From positions 4,325,501-4,389,500 of the forward strand of contig NZ_CP076132.1 of assembly GCF_018736045.1 (NCBI RefSeq): a stretch of 64,000 nt of DNA. Reading direction: 5' to 3'. Below are positions 1 through 8,611 of this stretch, piece by piece. The notes beneath the pieces were generated by a model that was not told the origin of the DNA, made no database searches, and saw only the letters and a program-made list of their open reading frames with translations. This DNA comes from Flammeovirga yaeyamensis. GTDB lineage: Bacteria; Bacteroidota; Bacteroidia; Cytophagales; Flammeovirgaceae. Positions within the stretch are counted from its first letter, which is position 1. Every line of letters starts with the position of its first letter. A program made the position numbers and the translations under genes.

Positions 1-141
1 ACCAATAACTAATACTTTTTTAGCACCATCGATAGCACCTTTCGACTTTACATATTCAATCTGATTGATTACATTTTGCTCACAACCAGTTGGGTGAGCC
101 GTCAAACAGATAAAACCTCTTGTTCTAGGTTCGATAATCAT
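1..141 (-). CDS. fabV: Trans-2-enoyl-CoA reductase FabV, N-terminal part (runs off the left edge)
   Basis: The first 47 codons are present, starting at the ATG at 139-141; the rest lies outside the window. The start reads [20 protein letters not shown], followed by a segment ending KKVLVIG. This matches the very conserved FabV start (MII.PR.RGFIC.TAHPTGC) and the lead-in to its Rossmann nucleotide-binding loop. FabV is an NADH-dependent enoyl-acyl carrier protein/enoyl-CoA reductase that performs the last reduction of each fatty acid elongation cycle in the cytoplasm, and it is an alternative to FabI. The catalytic Tyr/Lys are not in view. A good -7 promoter element lies about 75 bases upstream. 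Identification rests on the N-terminus alone, but that region is distinctive. Confidence 0.9.
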   Translation of the reverse strand, partial: MIIEPRTRGFICLTAHPTGCEQNVINQIEYVKSKGAIDGAKKVLVIG

Positions 142-214
142 CTCTATTCCTATTTATGTCCTTTAAGTTGTTTCAAAAAGACGTTTTAAATATTGATTTG
201 TCAAATTCAGATGG

Positions 215-222
215 CAAAGTTA
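215..222 (-). promoter_or_regulatory. -7 promoter element for fabV
   Basis: On the minus strand this reads TAACTTTG, a perfect match to the Bacteroidota -7 consensus TAnnTTTG. About 16 bases downstream it reads CTTG on the minus strand, near the expected -33 TTTG. The predicted transcript would have a leader of about 65 bases before fabV. This is a motif match only. Confidence 0.5.
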
Positions 223-334
223 TAAAAAATTGAGAAACAAGAATTAAGAATTAAGGATTTTAAAAGGTGATCGTTGTTTTCATTTAATTGATATATATTA
301 AATTATCTTAAATACTAAAGTTTAGGCAAAAATA

Positions 335-362
335 TACCTCAAGAAAATTACTTCTTGAGGTA
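335..362 (-). terminator. Intrinsic terminator of the small secreted protein gene
   Basis: A perfect 11-bp stem (TACCTCAAGAA / TTCTTGAGGTA) closes a 6-base loop at 346-351. It lies 13 bases past the stop codon of the 376-669 gene. The minus strand continues with a U-rich TATTTTTG, and the plus strand also has a T-run, so it may act both ways. Confidence 0.75.
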
Positions 363-375
363 CATTTTTTAGAGA

Positions 376-669
376 TTAATTAAATGAGATACACCCATTT
401 TTAATAGTGATTCTAGCACCATCTCTTACAGTAACTTTCCCACAACTTGTGTGAATTACAGCTGAGCTTCCGCCACCTTGAATTGTGTAATTGGCTGTTC
501 TACTTTTACCAAAAGTTACCTTTTTAGTACTTCCACCGATTTCTACAGTGTAAGTATGGTCTTGTGAATCCTTGTTCTCATAACGAACAGATACTGCTGC
601 GTATGCATTATACGCAAGTGTCACTAATGCTAAGAATAGTGAGAAAGAGATTAGTCTTAAGCTTTTCAT
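376..669 (-). CDS. Small secreted protein of unknown function
   Basis: A 97-residue protein I do not recognise. Residues 1-24 form a clear Sec signal peptide (basic start, hydrophobic core, AYA-A cleavage pattern), leaving about 73 mature residues. The mature part is rich in Thr, Ser, Gly and Lys with alternating polar/hydrophobic residues typical of a small beta-sandwich, and two cysteines (in TSCGK and NGCIS) that could form a disulfide in the periplasm or outside the cell. It has its own terminator and sits between fabV and the helicase gene without an obvious operon partner. No function can be assigned; the signal peptide and terminator make it a credible real gene. Confidence 0.7.
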   Translation of the reverse strand: MKSLRLISFSLFLALVTLAYNAYAAVSVRYENKDSQDHTYTVEIGGSTKKVTFGKSRTANYTIQGGGSSAVIHTSCGKVTVRDGARITIKNGCISFN

Positions 670-745
670 TTTATAGTAAAGATTAAAAAATTAGTCATAC
701 GAAAATAAACAAATAATCCCCACATTTAAAAATACTTAATGATGT

Positions 746-2974
746 TTATATGTATTGTGCTTCTAAAGCTGCTAAAACATATCTAATATCTGTATCTGTA
801 ACTCCTTTTACTTGTTTTTTAATAGTTGTAATCGATTTAGTCTGAAGACTTTCAATTACTTTTTTAATTTTATTTTGATTTTTAGAATCAACTAACTCTT
901 TCACATCAATTCTACCTTGAGCAATGTATTTTGCCAAAAATGTTTCAACTTTAACTCTGGATACCCCCATTTCTCTTGCAATAGCAATAGGTTCTTTACC
1001 TTGTCTAAATAAAACATATGCTGTAGTCTGAGGTGAATATTTCTTCTTCTCTTCTGATTTTGGTTTTGCCGTTAAACTGATTTTTTCTTCCTTAATATGA
1101 TCTGTTTTAAAGCTAGGCTTTCCAATTTCGTCCTTCTTCAAATCAGACTTTTTGATGTAGCTTTCTACTAACTTCTCCCCTCTTATCATTTTCTGAGCGG
1201 TAGCATAAACACGAGCAGCAATATCTTTTACTTCTGCTGTATAGCCTAAAACAAAACGTTCGCCTTTCAGATCTTCCAAATGATCTGTCGCGTTTTTATG
1301 CACCTTCTTTAGTTCTGCATCAAAATATTGTTGTGCCTTCTGAGTACGCTCATATAAAAAGTCAATATATCCTTCTTCTTGTTTTGATAAAATAGATGCC
1401 ACCTGATTTCTAAAACCATCACCTACTTTCTTTAATGTTCTCACCTGCTCTAAAATCTCTTTACCCCAAGGCTTAAATCGTTGCTTTGAAGATAGATTCT
1501 CTGTTTTATCGTAAGTCATCAAATGCTCTTCTAAATGCTGAACAAGAAAACTTAGATTGAAGGCAGATAATAAAGTGTTATATATAAAGGTATGTGCTTC
1601 CTGTTGTAAGTGAGGCGTCAGTTGCTCAATACTCATGGATGATTTTGTAAAGTGACTCAATGTCGCATCAATAGGTACACCTCTTTCGTTAATTGGAGTT
1701 GACAAAACCAACCCATCCAAAGAAGTTAATCTTGATAATGCCACATACACCTGTCCGGGGGCAAATGCTTTTCCTACATCCAAAATGGCTTTTTCGAAGG
1801 TTAAACCCTGACTCTTATGTACCGTAATCGCCCAAGCCAACTTGATAGGATATTGGATAAAACGACCTATCAATTGCTCTTCTACTTCTCCTGTAGCCTT
1901 ATTGAGGACGTATTTTTTATTTTCCCACTCGTAATCTTCTACTTTAAATTCTGGAGTGCCATCATCAAATTTTACCCAAACATCTTTAGAATCACATTGT
2001 GTGACCTTCCCTATTTTACCATTAAAATATTTCGATTCACCAGAGTAATCATTTTTAATGAACATCACCTGTGCGCCTTCTTTAATTTTTAGATGTTCTG
2101 CATTGGGATATTGATGTTCTGGAAAATCGCCTTCTATATCTGCTGAATAGGTAAATTCCTTTGTTTTTAACTCTTTCAACCACTTTTGATTCTTCTCATC
2201 GGCGGTTTTATTATGTGTTGTGAGGTGGATGTACCCATCGTCTGATGATTGCTCAAAATCTGCATCATAATGCGTATTCAAAACTTTCACATCGTTTGTA
2301 GTCACCTTGTTTTCCCTAAAATGATTTAAAATATCGACAAAAACAGGGTCTGACTGACGATAGACTTTCTGTAATTCCACATGCACTGGTGGGAATTGTC
2401 GTAGCACTTGTGCATTAAAGAAATAACCATTCTGATAGTAATTTCTTAAATACATCCACTCATCTTGCTTAATTACTGGAGGCAACTGAAGCATATCTCC
2501 AATAAACAATACCTGTGCACCTCCAAAAGGTAAATCCTTTCGAATTCTAACATGCCTCAAAACTCTATCGATGGCATCAAGCATATCTGCTCTTAGCATA
2601 CTGACTTCATCAATCACCAACAGCTCCATACTACGAAGAATATCTCTCTTCTTGGAGTTCATTTTAAAGCCTTTAAATAAAGACTTCGACGTATTTATAT
2701 GTGCTACAGTAGTCACATTTTCGGGTAATTCCAATTGCTCATCAGGAATAAAAGCCCCAAAAGGCAATTGAAATAAAGAATGCACAGTCACCCCACCAGC
2801 ATTGATCGCAGCAATGCCTGTAGGTGCACAAACCAACACATTCTTATGTGTATTTTCTCTTAATGATCTTAGTAAAGTTGTTTTGCCCGTTCCGGCTTTT
2901 CCTGTGAGAAATAAGTTACAATTTGTGGTATTTACATACCGAGAAACCAACTCAGGTAATGAATAGTCTTCCAT
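746..2974 (-). CDS. Pif1-like superfamily 1 DNA helicase with C-terminal helix-turn-helix region
   Basis: A cytoplasmic ATP-dependent helicase of 742 residues. Walker A is GKAGTGKT at about residues 25-32. Walker B is VIDEVSML around residue 122. The late motif WAITVHKSQGLTF followed by VYVALSR (about 384-420) is typical of Pif1/RecD-like enzymes. After the motor core the chain is charged and helical, then ends (about 655-742) in a helix-turn-helix-like region with the phrase IAREMGVSRVKVETFL, as seen in Bacteroidota Pif1 relatives carrying an HTH_40-type tail. Pif1 family members unwind 5' to 3' and resolve G-quadruplexes, stalled forks or R-loops; the specific role here is not known. It is a stand-alone gene followed on the minus strand by the small secreted protein gene. 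Confidence 0.9.
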   Translation of the reverse strand: MEDYSLPELVSRYVNTTNCNLFLTGKAGTGKTTLLRSLRENTHKNVLVCAPTGIAAINAGGVTVHSLFQLPFGAFIPDEQLELPENVTTVAHINTSKSLFKGFKMNSKKRDILRSMELLVIDEVSMLRADMLDAIDRVLRHVRIRKDLPFGGAQVLFIGDMLQLPPVIKQDEWMYLRNYYQNGYFFNAQVLRQFPPVHVELQKVYRQSDPVFVDILNHFRENKVTTNDVKVLNTHYDADFEQSSDDGYIHLTTHNKTADEKNQKWLKELKTKEFTYSADIEGDFPEHQYPNAEHLKIKEGAQVMFIKNDYSGESKYFNGKIGKVTQCDSKDVWVKFDDGTPEFKVEDYEWENKKYVLNKATGEVEEQLIGRFIQYPIKLAWAITVHKSQGLTFEKAILDVGKAFAPGQVYVALSRLTSLDGLVLSTPINERGVPIDATLSHFTKSSMSIEQLTPHLQQEAHTFIYNTLLSAFNLSFLVQHLEEHLMTYDKTENLSSKQRFKPWGKEILEQVRTLKKVGDGFRNQVASILSKQEEGYIDFLYERTQKAQQYFDAELKKVHKNATDHLEDLKGERFVLGYTAEVKDIAARVYATAQKMIRGEKLVESYIKKSDLKKDEIGKPSFKTDHIKEEKISLTAKPKSEEKKKYSPQTTAYVLFRQGKEPIAIAREMGVSRVKVETFLAKYIAQGRIDVKELVDSKNQNKIKKVIESLQTKSITTIKKQVKGVTDTDIRYVLAALEAQYI

Positions 2975-3130
2975 GAATCGTTTGTATGTTTGATGAAGAA
3001 AACGATGATTTCTTAAAGTTGGGAAAAATATTTTTTGATAACAAGAAGAGGGGGGAAGTTGACGCTCGTTTTAACTAAGGAACTAAGGAACTAAGAAAGT
3101 AAGGGGAAAGATTGATTTTTGGACTGGTGT

Positions 3131-3195
3131 ATAAAAAACCCAGGAATTTATTCCTGTGGATTGTTTTTTTATGAGGTAAGAAGTAAGAGGTAAGG
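3131..3195. repeat. Dispersed repeat, copy 1 (partner at 47770-47830)
   Basis: The segment reads AAAAAACCC, a hairpin (CCCAGGAA / TTCCTGTGG around TTTA), a T-run, then GAGGTAAGAAGTAAGAGGTAAG. The same order (AAAAACCC, imperfect hairpin ending CCTGAGGAT, T-run, GAGGTAAGAGGTAAGAGGTAA) occurs at 47770-47830. The hairpin plus T-run looks like a plus-strand terminator. Confidence 0.6.
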
Positions 3196-3309
3196 GGAAT
3201 TTGTTCGTAGCAGACAGTGAAGTTGACGGGTGTTTTAGGTAATAACTAATAAGGAATAACTTATAGGTTTTTAGTTTGGAGTGAGGAATTAGGAACTAGG
3301 AGTTTTTTT

Positions 3310-3572
3310 AATCGCTCTTCCCTTTTCCCTTTTCACTCTTCACTAGAAATTTTTAATTTCCCCTACGAGCGTTAGCATCACTAATCACGTTTTTCATTTT
3401 TAACTTTTCATTTTTAATTTATAAATCGCTCTTCACTATTCCCTCTTCACTTTTCACTGGAAATTTTTAATTTCCCCACGAGCGTTAGCATCAGTAATCA
3501 CGTTTTTCATTTTTAACTTTTCATTTTTAATTTAATAATCGCTCTTCACTTTTCCCTCTTCACTCTTCACTG
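3310..3572. repeat. Tandem repeat, two full units of about 113 bp plus a partial third
   Basis: Units begin AATCGCTCTTC at 3310, 3424 and 3537, so the period is 114 then 113 bases. Each unit has a CTCTTCACTTTTCCCT-rich block, AATTTTTAATTTCCCC, the block ACGAGCGTTAGCATCA, then CACGTTTTTCATTTTT with CATTTTTAATTT. The third unit stops after the first block, directly at the 3' end of the DUF2490 gene. Units differ at only a few positions, so the duplication is recent or kept uniform. Confidence 0.85.
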
Positions 3573-3579
3573 TTTTTTG

Positions 3580-4305
3580 CTAAAAAAACCTCGTGATTTG
3601 AAACTGATATGCAAAATCCGACACCCTATACTCATCATTCGGACCCGATCTTGAATATTGCCAATTGGCTTTGAATGATCCATCAAGTTGATCAGAAAAT
3701 CGTTTTCCGACTCCAATACCTATTTTGGATACGTTATGAAATACTTCTGGTATTTCGTCTTTTATGGGGTAATAATATTCTGCTACAAACGGAAGGTAAA
3801 CATTTCTATGGTTACGAAAGGGTGTGAATGATCCAAATAACTTTGATCTTAACCGAAGATCTGTGTTATAGGCATCCACTCCTGTTAGCCACGATAAACG
3901 CTGTTCAGTCTTTAATTGAAAATTTAAAGAATATAGATCTGTTTTTATGAATTTGACCACGACTGCTTGCCAAGGTCTAAGCTCAAATCGGTTATCAATT
4001 TCTTTGTTGAAATGATAATAAAAAGCTACTCCCCCTTTTAAATCAAACGTTTTGCTTAGATGGTAATTTACTGATGTTTCATGATAGATTTTATTCCAAT
4101 AATTATCAGAGAAAATGGTTTCATATCCAAAATCGAATAACCAATTGAAACGGTCGGAAGTTTGAAGGTGAAAATAAAGATCCATCCACAGTTGCTGATT
4201 GACCACATCTTTTTTTACTGGATGTTTTTCTTGAGCATCAACAGAAAAGGAAATAAAATTTAGCAGTAGAATTAGGTTTAAAATGTATTTTTTGAAAGTA
4301 GGCAT
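3580..4305 (-). CDS. DUF2490 family protein, predicted outer-membrane beta-barrel
   Basis: A 241-residue protein with a signal peptide (about 1-24, ending VDAQ). The mature part starts with the family pattern QLWMDLYFHLQ and contains the DUF2490 signature ELRPWQAVVV. Alternating aromatic and polar residues (YETIFSD, YHETSVNYHL, FAYQFQITRFF) and a terminal Phe point to a barrel inserted in the outer membrane. The family has no known biochemical role. The gene is transcribed away from the divergent DUF3857 gene, and its 3' end abuts the 113-bp tandem repeat. Family assignment is fairly firm; function is unknown. Confidence 0.75.
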   Translation of the reverse strand: MPTFKKYILNLILLLNFISFSVDAQEKHPVKKDVVNQQLWMDLYFHLQTSDRFNWLFDFGYETIFSDNYWNKIYHETSVNYHLSKTFDLKGGVAFYYHFNKEIDNRFELRPWQAVVVKFIKTDLYSLNFQLKTEQRLSWLTGVDAYNTDLRLRSKLFGSFTPFRNHRNVYLPFVAEYYYPIKDEIPEVFHNVSKIGIGVGKRFSDQLDGSFKANWQYSRSGPNDEYRVSDFAYQFQITRFF

Positions 4306-4479
4306 TTATTTGAGTCATAATGAATTTGAGTGCGAATTTATAAATTTTAAATGGATTGACAATTGTTTAAATCAAAATAACTTTGGCGTTTTTGATACCG
4401 GAAAAAAGTCTAAAAATATTTATAATCTACTCTTTTACTATATATTTACAATTCAAAGTAAACTTCAACAATCAATTTC

Positions 4480-7044
4480 ATGCGCAAACTTCTAATTGGC
4501 TTATTTTTTTTACTTAGTTATTCGTTACACGGTCAAAATAAACACTTTAAAAAAACACCTATTCCGAATTGGGTGGATAAGATAGAATTTAGTGATGATG
4601 CTTTTAAAGATAAAAAAGGTATCAGTACTCAGTATTTATTAATATCTGATCAGACCAACAGACTTACACAAGAATCATATTATGAACAAGCTTATAAAGT
4701 AGTTGATATTGAAGCTGTTCAATCCTCATCAAATTTCAATATTTCTTTCGATCCATCCTATGAATCTATTCATATCCACAAGTTGGATATCATTCGAAAT
4801 GGTAAAAAGATCAATAAACTTGATGTTCGTAAGTTTGAAGTGATCCGACAAGAAACGGATTTACAAAATTACCTATACAATGGAAGGATGTCGGCGATAC
4901 ATCAATTAAAAGATGTGAGAAAAGGTGATATCATTTCATATGCTTATACTCGAAAAGGATTTCATCCATTCTACAAGCAGAAATTTGGATATACTTTTTA
5001 TCAAAACCACTCCACGCCAGTAGCTACAGTTTACACAAAACTTATCATTTCAAAAGATGAGAAGGTTATTGAAAAAGTATATAATCAAGCTACTCCATTT
5101 AAAAAGGAAGTGAAAGGGAACCTGCAAATATTCACTCAGAGAGGCAGTGGTATGGAAGATTACACCTATGAGAATAATGAAACTGCATGGTTCAATGGCT
5201 TTAAATATGTACAGTTATCTACTTATCAAAACTGGAATGAAGTAGTAGAATGGGCTTTACCAAAATATAAATACAATAGAAATGAAATCAGAAAAATCTG
5301 GGAGAAGGAAAAAAACAATCTAAAAGGTACGACAAAACAGTATAAAATTCTTTCTTGGATACATTTCATTCAAGATGAAATTCGATATATGGGGATAGAA
5401 AATGGCATAAATGCTTTTCAACCTCACAGCCCCACACAAGTGTACAATCAGCGTTATGGTGATTGTAAGGATAAGTCACTTTTACTAACTGCTTTACTTC
5501 GTGAGGAAGGTGTGGAAGCTTACCCTATGTTGGTCAATACTAGAGGAAAGTTGACTGATCAAAAAATTCCTGGTCCTAATCGATTTAACCATTGCATTGT
5601 TCAGTTAATTTATAAGGGGAAAGAGTATTATATCGACCCGACTATGAGTAATCAAGGTGGTGATCTTCGTAATTTTGCAACACCAGATTATTATTGGGGT
5701 TTAGTAATAAAAGAAGGAAATAACGCACTAACAAAACTTCCAAAGAGCATCATATCGAAAGTGAATATTCAAGAATTAATTGATCTTGATTCTATTGGAG
5801 GGGGTGCAGACATTTCTATTCGAACTGAATATTATGGACCAAAAGCAGATGATATGAGAGCGTATTTCTCAAGAAATGATCGTGACTTTATCTCTGATCA
5901 ATATGAAAAGTATTATGCCAATTTATATGATGGGGTTACCACAATTAAGCCAGTAAAATTCTTAGATAACGATAAAAATACTACTGGAAAGATCATCATT
6001 GAGGAATTTTATCATACAGATAGTGTTTGGGAAGGAACTACAGACAGTATGACAATTCTTTTCAGAGTATCACCTTTTCTTTTATATGGTGAAGTCGCTT
6101 TTGATAAAGTACATCAACGAAAAACACCTTATTATATAAGCGAACCTATAGATTATCATCAAGAAACAAAGGTTACATTACCAATTGAATGGGATTTAGG
6201 AGAAGAAGAGAATCAAGTTAAAAACGAATTCTTTAAGTATAATTATGCGGTAAAATCAGGAAATAAAAGCAACCAATATACAGTCATTTACGACTATCAG
6301 CAGGACTCTAATTATGTGAATGCAGGAATTGCTAAGAAAGTAATTAAAGATGGTGAAAATACATTGGACAAAGCAGATTACTCTATTACTTATGATTTAA
6401 ATTTTGATCCAGCTAATGTAGATTCAGATAGTGAAGGTACAGTAAGCTACGCAAGTATTTTTCTATTCCTATTGTTTTCTACCATCTTCACTTATTTCGC
6501 AAGAAAGATCTATTTCAATTTTAATCCACCTTCTTTAGGAACATCAGAAAGTTGGGAGTTTGGAGGATGGTTAATACTACCATTATTAGGAATCATGTTC
6601 TCTCCATTAAGAGTATTATATGATGTATTTACCACTGGTTACTTTTCTCCTTATTTTTGGAGTAACATAGAAACATCAGACCAAAGTATTCAATTATTTT
6701 TATTGGTTATAATGGAGTTTGCAATCAATTCTTTTACTCTTGTTCTAAGCGTATTCACCTTGATTTTAGCTTTCAATAAAAGAACAAGCACAAAGTATTT
6801 TTACAGCACTTTATTAGTAACTGGCTTAATTTTCCCACTTATTGATAATGGATTTTATTATTTAATTTATGAAGAATTCACTGATGCCGATTTTAAAGAA
6901 CTTTCATCACAAGTTATTAAATCTCTAACCGCATGTGCAATTTGGGTTCCATATATATTTTATTCTGAAAGGTCTAAGAATACTTTTACTAAAACATATA
7001 TACCCAAAAAAGGTACACCTGTTGATGTCAAGATCACATTGTAA
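4480..7044 (+). CDS. DUF3857 and transglutaminase-like protein with C-terminal DUF2569 membrane domain
   Basis: 854 residues with a signal peptide (about 1-18, LHGQ). Residues about 20-270 match DUF3857, the beta-rich domain that usually precedes a periplasmic transglutaminase-like fold. The transglutaminase core is at about 285-400: Cys329 in YGDCKDKS, His371 in RFNHCIV and Asp386 in YIDPT form a complete triad, so it could be an active cysteine peptidase or amidase. After a second beta-rich stretch a membrane helix is near 643-665, and residues about 685-840 resemble DUF2569 (GGWLILPLLGIMFSPLR) with four helices. The catalytic part should face the periplasm. Substrate is unknown. It stands alone and converges on the porin gene across a strong terminator. 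Confidence 0.8.
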   Translation: MRKLLIGLFFLLSYSLHGQNKHFKKTPIPNWVDKIEFSDDAFKDKKGISTQYLLISDQTNRLTQESYYEQAYKVVDIEAVQSSSNFNISFDPSYESIHIHKLDIIRNGKKINKLDVRKFEVIRQETDLQNYLYNGRMSAIHQLKDVRKGDIISYAYTRKGFHPFYKQKFGYTFYQNHSTPVATVYTKLIISKDEKVIEKVYNQATPFKKEVKGNLQIFTQRGSGMEDYTYENNETAWFNGFKYVQLSTYQNWNEVVEWALPKYKYNRNEIRKIWEKEKNNLKGTTKQYKILSWIHFIQDEIRYMGIENGINAFQPHSPTQVYNQRYGDCKDKSLLLTALLREEGVEAYPMLVNTRGKLTDQKIPGPNRFNHCIVQLIYKGKEYYIDPTMSNQGGDLRNFATPDYYWGLVIKEGNNALTKLPKSIISKVNIQELIDLDSIGGGADISIRTEYYGPKADDMRAYFSRNDRDFISDQYEKYYANLYDGVTTIKPVKFLDNDKNTTGKIIIEEFYHTDSVWEGTTDSMTILFRVSPFLLYGEVAFDKVHQRKTPYYISEPIDYHQETKVTLPIEWDLGEEENQVKNEFFKYNYAVKSGNKSNQYTVIYDYQQDSNYVNAGIAKKVIKDGENTLDKADYSITYDLNFDPANVDSDSEGTVSYASIFLFLLFSTIFTYFARKIYFNFNPPSLGTSESWEFGGWLILPLLGIMFSPLRVLYDVFTTGYFSPYFWSNIETSDQSIQLFLLVIMEFAINSFTLVLSVFTLILAFNKRTSTKYFYSTLLVTGLIFPLIDNGFYYLIYEEFTDADFKELSSQVIKSLTACAIWVPYIFYSERSKNTFTKTYIPKKGTPVDVKITL

Positions 7045-7046
7045 AT

Positions 7047-7086
7047 AAAAAAGGTGAAGAAAGTTAACCCTCTCTTCACCTTTTTT
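7047..7086. terminator. Bidirectional intrinsic terminator
   Basis: A perfect 14-bp stem, AAAAAAGGTGAAGA / TCTTCACCTTTTTT, with a 12-base loop. Both strands give a hairpin followed by a T-run. It sits between the converging 4480-7044 and 7105-8403 genes and can end both transcripts. Confidence 0.9.
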
Positions 7087-7104
7087 ATTTTTATAAAGTA
7101 CTTT

Positions 7105-8403
7105 TTATAAGAATATATGCGTCTGCAACACCAAACCATGCACACGATCCGGACGTTCACCAGACCAGTTAGGTTGTGTATTCGCATATTCTAAAGTCAC
7201 TTTTGCATTATGTCCGTTGATAAACCAATTGACACCCAATTGTACACCGTCGCCGGCATTATCAAACGCTTTGAAATTTCTTGTACTGTAAGCAACGTAA
7301 GGCATCATTCTACCTTGTTTCGTTGTGAAAGGTAACAAGTAACCAAATTGTCCATAGAATGAGTTACCTGTACCGTATGTTGTTCCGTAGTGGTACTCAT
7401 CAAAACCATAATTAAAATTATAGTAAGCTACATAAGCATTAATGGCTCCATTACCAACAGGTGCATCGTAATACGAATCTACAGCGAAGTGATTCACATC
7501 CCCACCTACAGGAAGGTCATTTTGCATCTTCACTACACCATTATTGTGATTGAAGAAACCTGCTCCAATATTAAATACTTTCTTTTTTCCTAAATAAGAA
7601 CCTGTTCTAAATGGAAGTTTGTTCGATTCTTTATCCAAGAAGTTATATTCAAAATATCCTTGTAAAACTAGTTTTGCATCGTTTCCTAAAACTCTTCTAC
7701 CTGAGTAAGTCACAGATCCGTTCTCCAAATCATCTTGTTCTGCAGAACCTAATGCATTACTTATCGGTTCGTTAATAGATACTTGGTATCTTAAACGACC
7801 CAAAAAACCTTTCGCATACACACCTACATGACGACCGAATTGATCCGATAAACCTAGTGATGCCCATGACTGACGATAATTGTCCATCGTCATAAAGTTT
7901 AGTGTTCCTGAATTGGACATTCTACTTAGACCGTTCCAGTAGTGAAGACCTGCACCAATAAACAAAGTTTCGTTATTGGATACTTTAAATTCACCCCAAG
8001 CATCGTGTAAGAAAATCTGGGTTGTATTTACCGTACCATCAGTTGTATTTCTATTTCCCAATGGATCCATATTGTAGGCATTTACATTATTGACACCAAA
8101 GTGAGTCAATACCATAAATCGCTCAGAAATTTGGGCGTAAGCCAACATACGTGTACGTCGGATATTTAGACCAAACCCAGAATCGTCGGCCATATTATTG
8201 TCCGCAATTTGGAATTGGTTCCATAATATAAAGCGGATGTATTTTTGACCATCATCCGAAAGGTCTAATTTTAAAGGCTTGTACTCCGTCTGTACAACTT
8301 CGTCCTTTTCTTTTTTTGGTTTATCATCAGATGCTTTTGAGGAAATTGATGAAAATGAAAATAGTATTAGTACTATTGAGAAGACGGTATAAGTGTGTTT
8401 CAT
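7105..8403 (-). CDS. Porin-like outer-membrane beta-barrel protein
   Basis: The ATG at 8403 is preferred to the longer reading frame from 8475, because it starts directly with the signal peptide MKHTYTVFSIVLILFSFSSI; the extra 24 residues look like leader sequence. The 432-residue product has a Lys/Glu-rich linker, then a repeated alternation of aromatic and polar residues typical of a 14-18-strand barrel (for example YIRFILWNQFQIAD, GFGLNIRRTRMLAYAQISERF, VTLEYANTQPNW) and a C-terminal Phe-Leu. It resembles phosphate-selective porin O/P-type proteins widespread in Bacteroidota, which let small solutes across the outer membrane. Substrate cannot be read from sequence. A TAATTTTG -7 element lies 70 bases upstream. 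Confidence 0.7.
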   Translation of the reverse strand: MKHTYTVFSIVLILFSFSSISSKASDDKPKKEKDEVVQTEYKPLKLDLSDDGQKYIRFILWNQFQIADNNMADDSGFGLNIRRTRMLAYAQISERFMVLTHFGVNNVNAYNMDPLGNRNTTDGTVNTTQIFLHDAWGEFKVSNNETLFIGAGLHYWNGLSRMSNSGTLNFMTMDNYRQSWASLGLSDQFGRHVGVYAKGFLGRLRYQVSINEPISNALGSAEQDDLENGSVTYSGRRVLGNDAKLVLQGYFEYNFLDKESNKLPFRTGSYLGKKKVFNIGAGFFNHNNGVVKMQNDLPVGGDVNHFAVDSYYDAPVGNGAINAYVAYYNFNYGFDEYHYGTTYGTGNSFYGQFGYLLPFTTKQGRMMPYVAYSTRNFKAFDNAGDGVQLGVNWFINGHNAKVTLEYANTQPNWSGERPDRVHGLVLQTHIFL

Positions 8404-8472
8404 TTGTAATTGATTAGTAGTATTGTATATCAATTTTTGATGATTACTACGTTCAGTTGTCTGTTTATAGCG

Positions 8473-8480
8473 CAAAATTA
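8473..8480 (-). promoter_or_regulatory. -7 promoter element of the porin-like gene
   Basis: The minus strand reads TAATTTTG, a full match to TAnnTTTG, 70 bases upstream of the ATG at 8403. This supports the shorter start, since transcription would begin after the upstream start at 8475. No good -33 element was found. Confidence 0.4.
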
Positions 8481-8544
8481 GTTAGTTGTGTCAAGTACTT
8501 TTGATGATGATCGTCAGTGGTTTAGCATTATTTACAACACCAAA

Positions 8545-8568
8545 AAGGCCACCTAAATTGGTGACCTT
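8545..8568 (-). terminator. Terminator of the SRPBCC gene
   Basis: Stem AAGGcCACC / GGTGaCCTT, nine pairs with one mismatch, around TAAATT, followed on the minus strand by a T-run. It lies 43 bases past the stop codon of the 8612-9190 gene. Confidence 0.6.
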
Positions 8569-8611
8569 GATTGATAATGGAACTACTGTTCTATTTAACC
8601 CCTCTCTTTAT

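Larger units (their letters stand above)
2975..3579. repeat. Gene-free, repeat-rich interval
   Basis: About 600 bases without a credible ORF. It holds purine-rich reiterations (GGAACTAAGGAACTAAG near 3081 and GAGGTAAG-type units near 3173), a hairpin at 3138-3159, and a tandem repeat from 3310 on (annotated separately). The tandem unit runs up to the stop codon of the DUF2490 gene. Relatives of these repeats recur at 47.77 kb and 60.83-61.06 kb. Confidence 0.7.

Noticed and set aside
4283-4495. Plus-strand ORF of 70 codons between DUF2490 and DUF3857 genes
   Set aside because: It overlaps the starts of both flanking genes, is Asn/Phe-rich without any pattern, and looks like an AT-rich chance frame.
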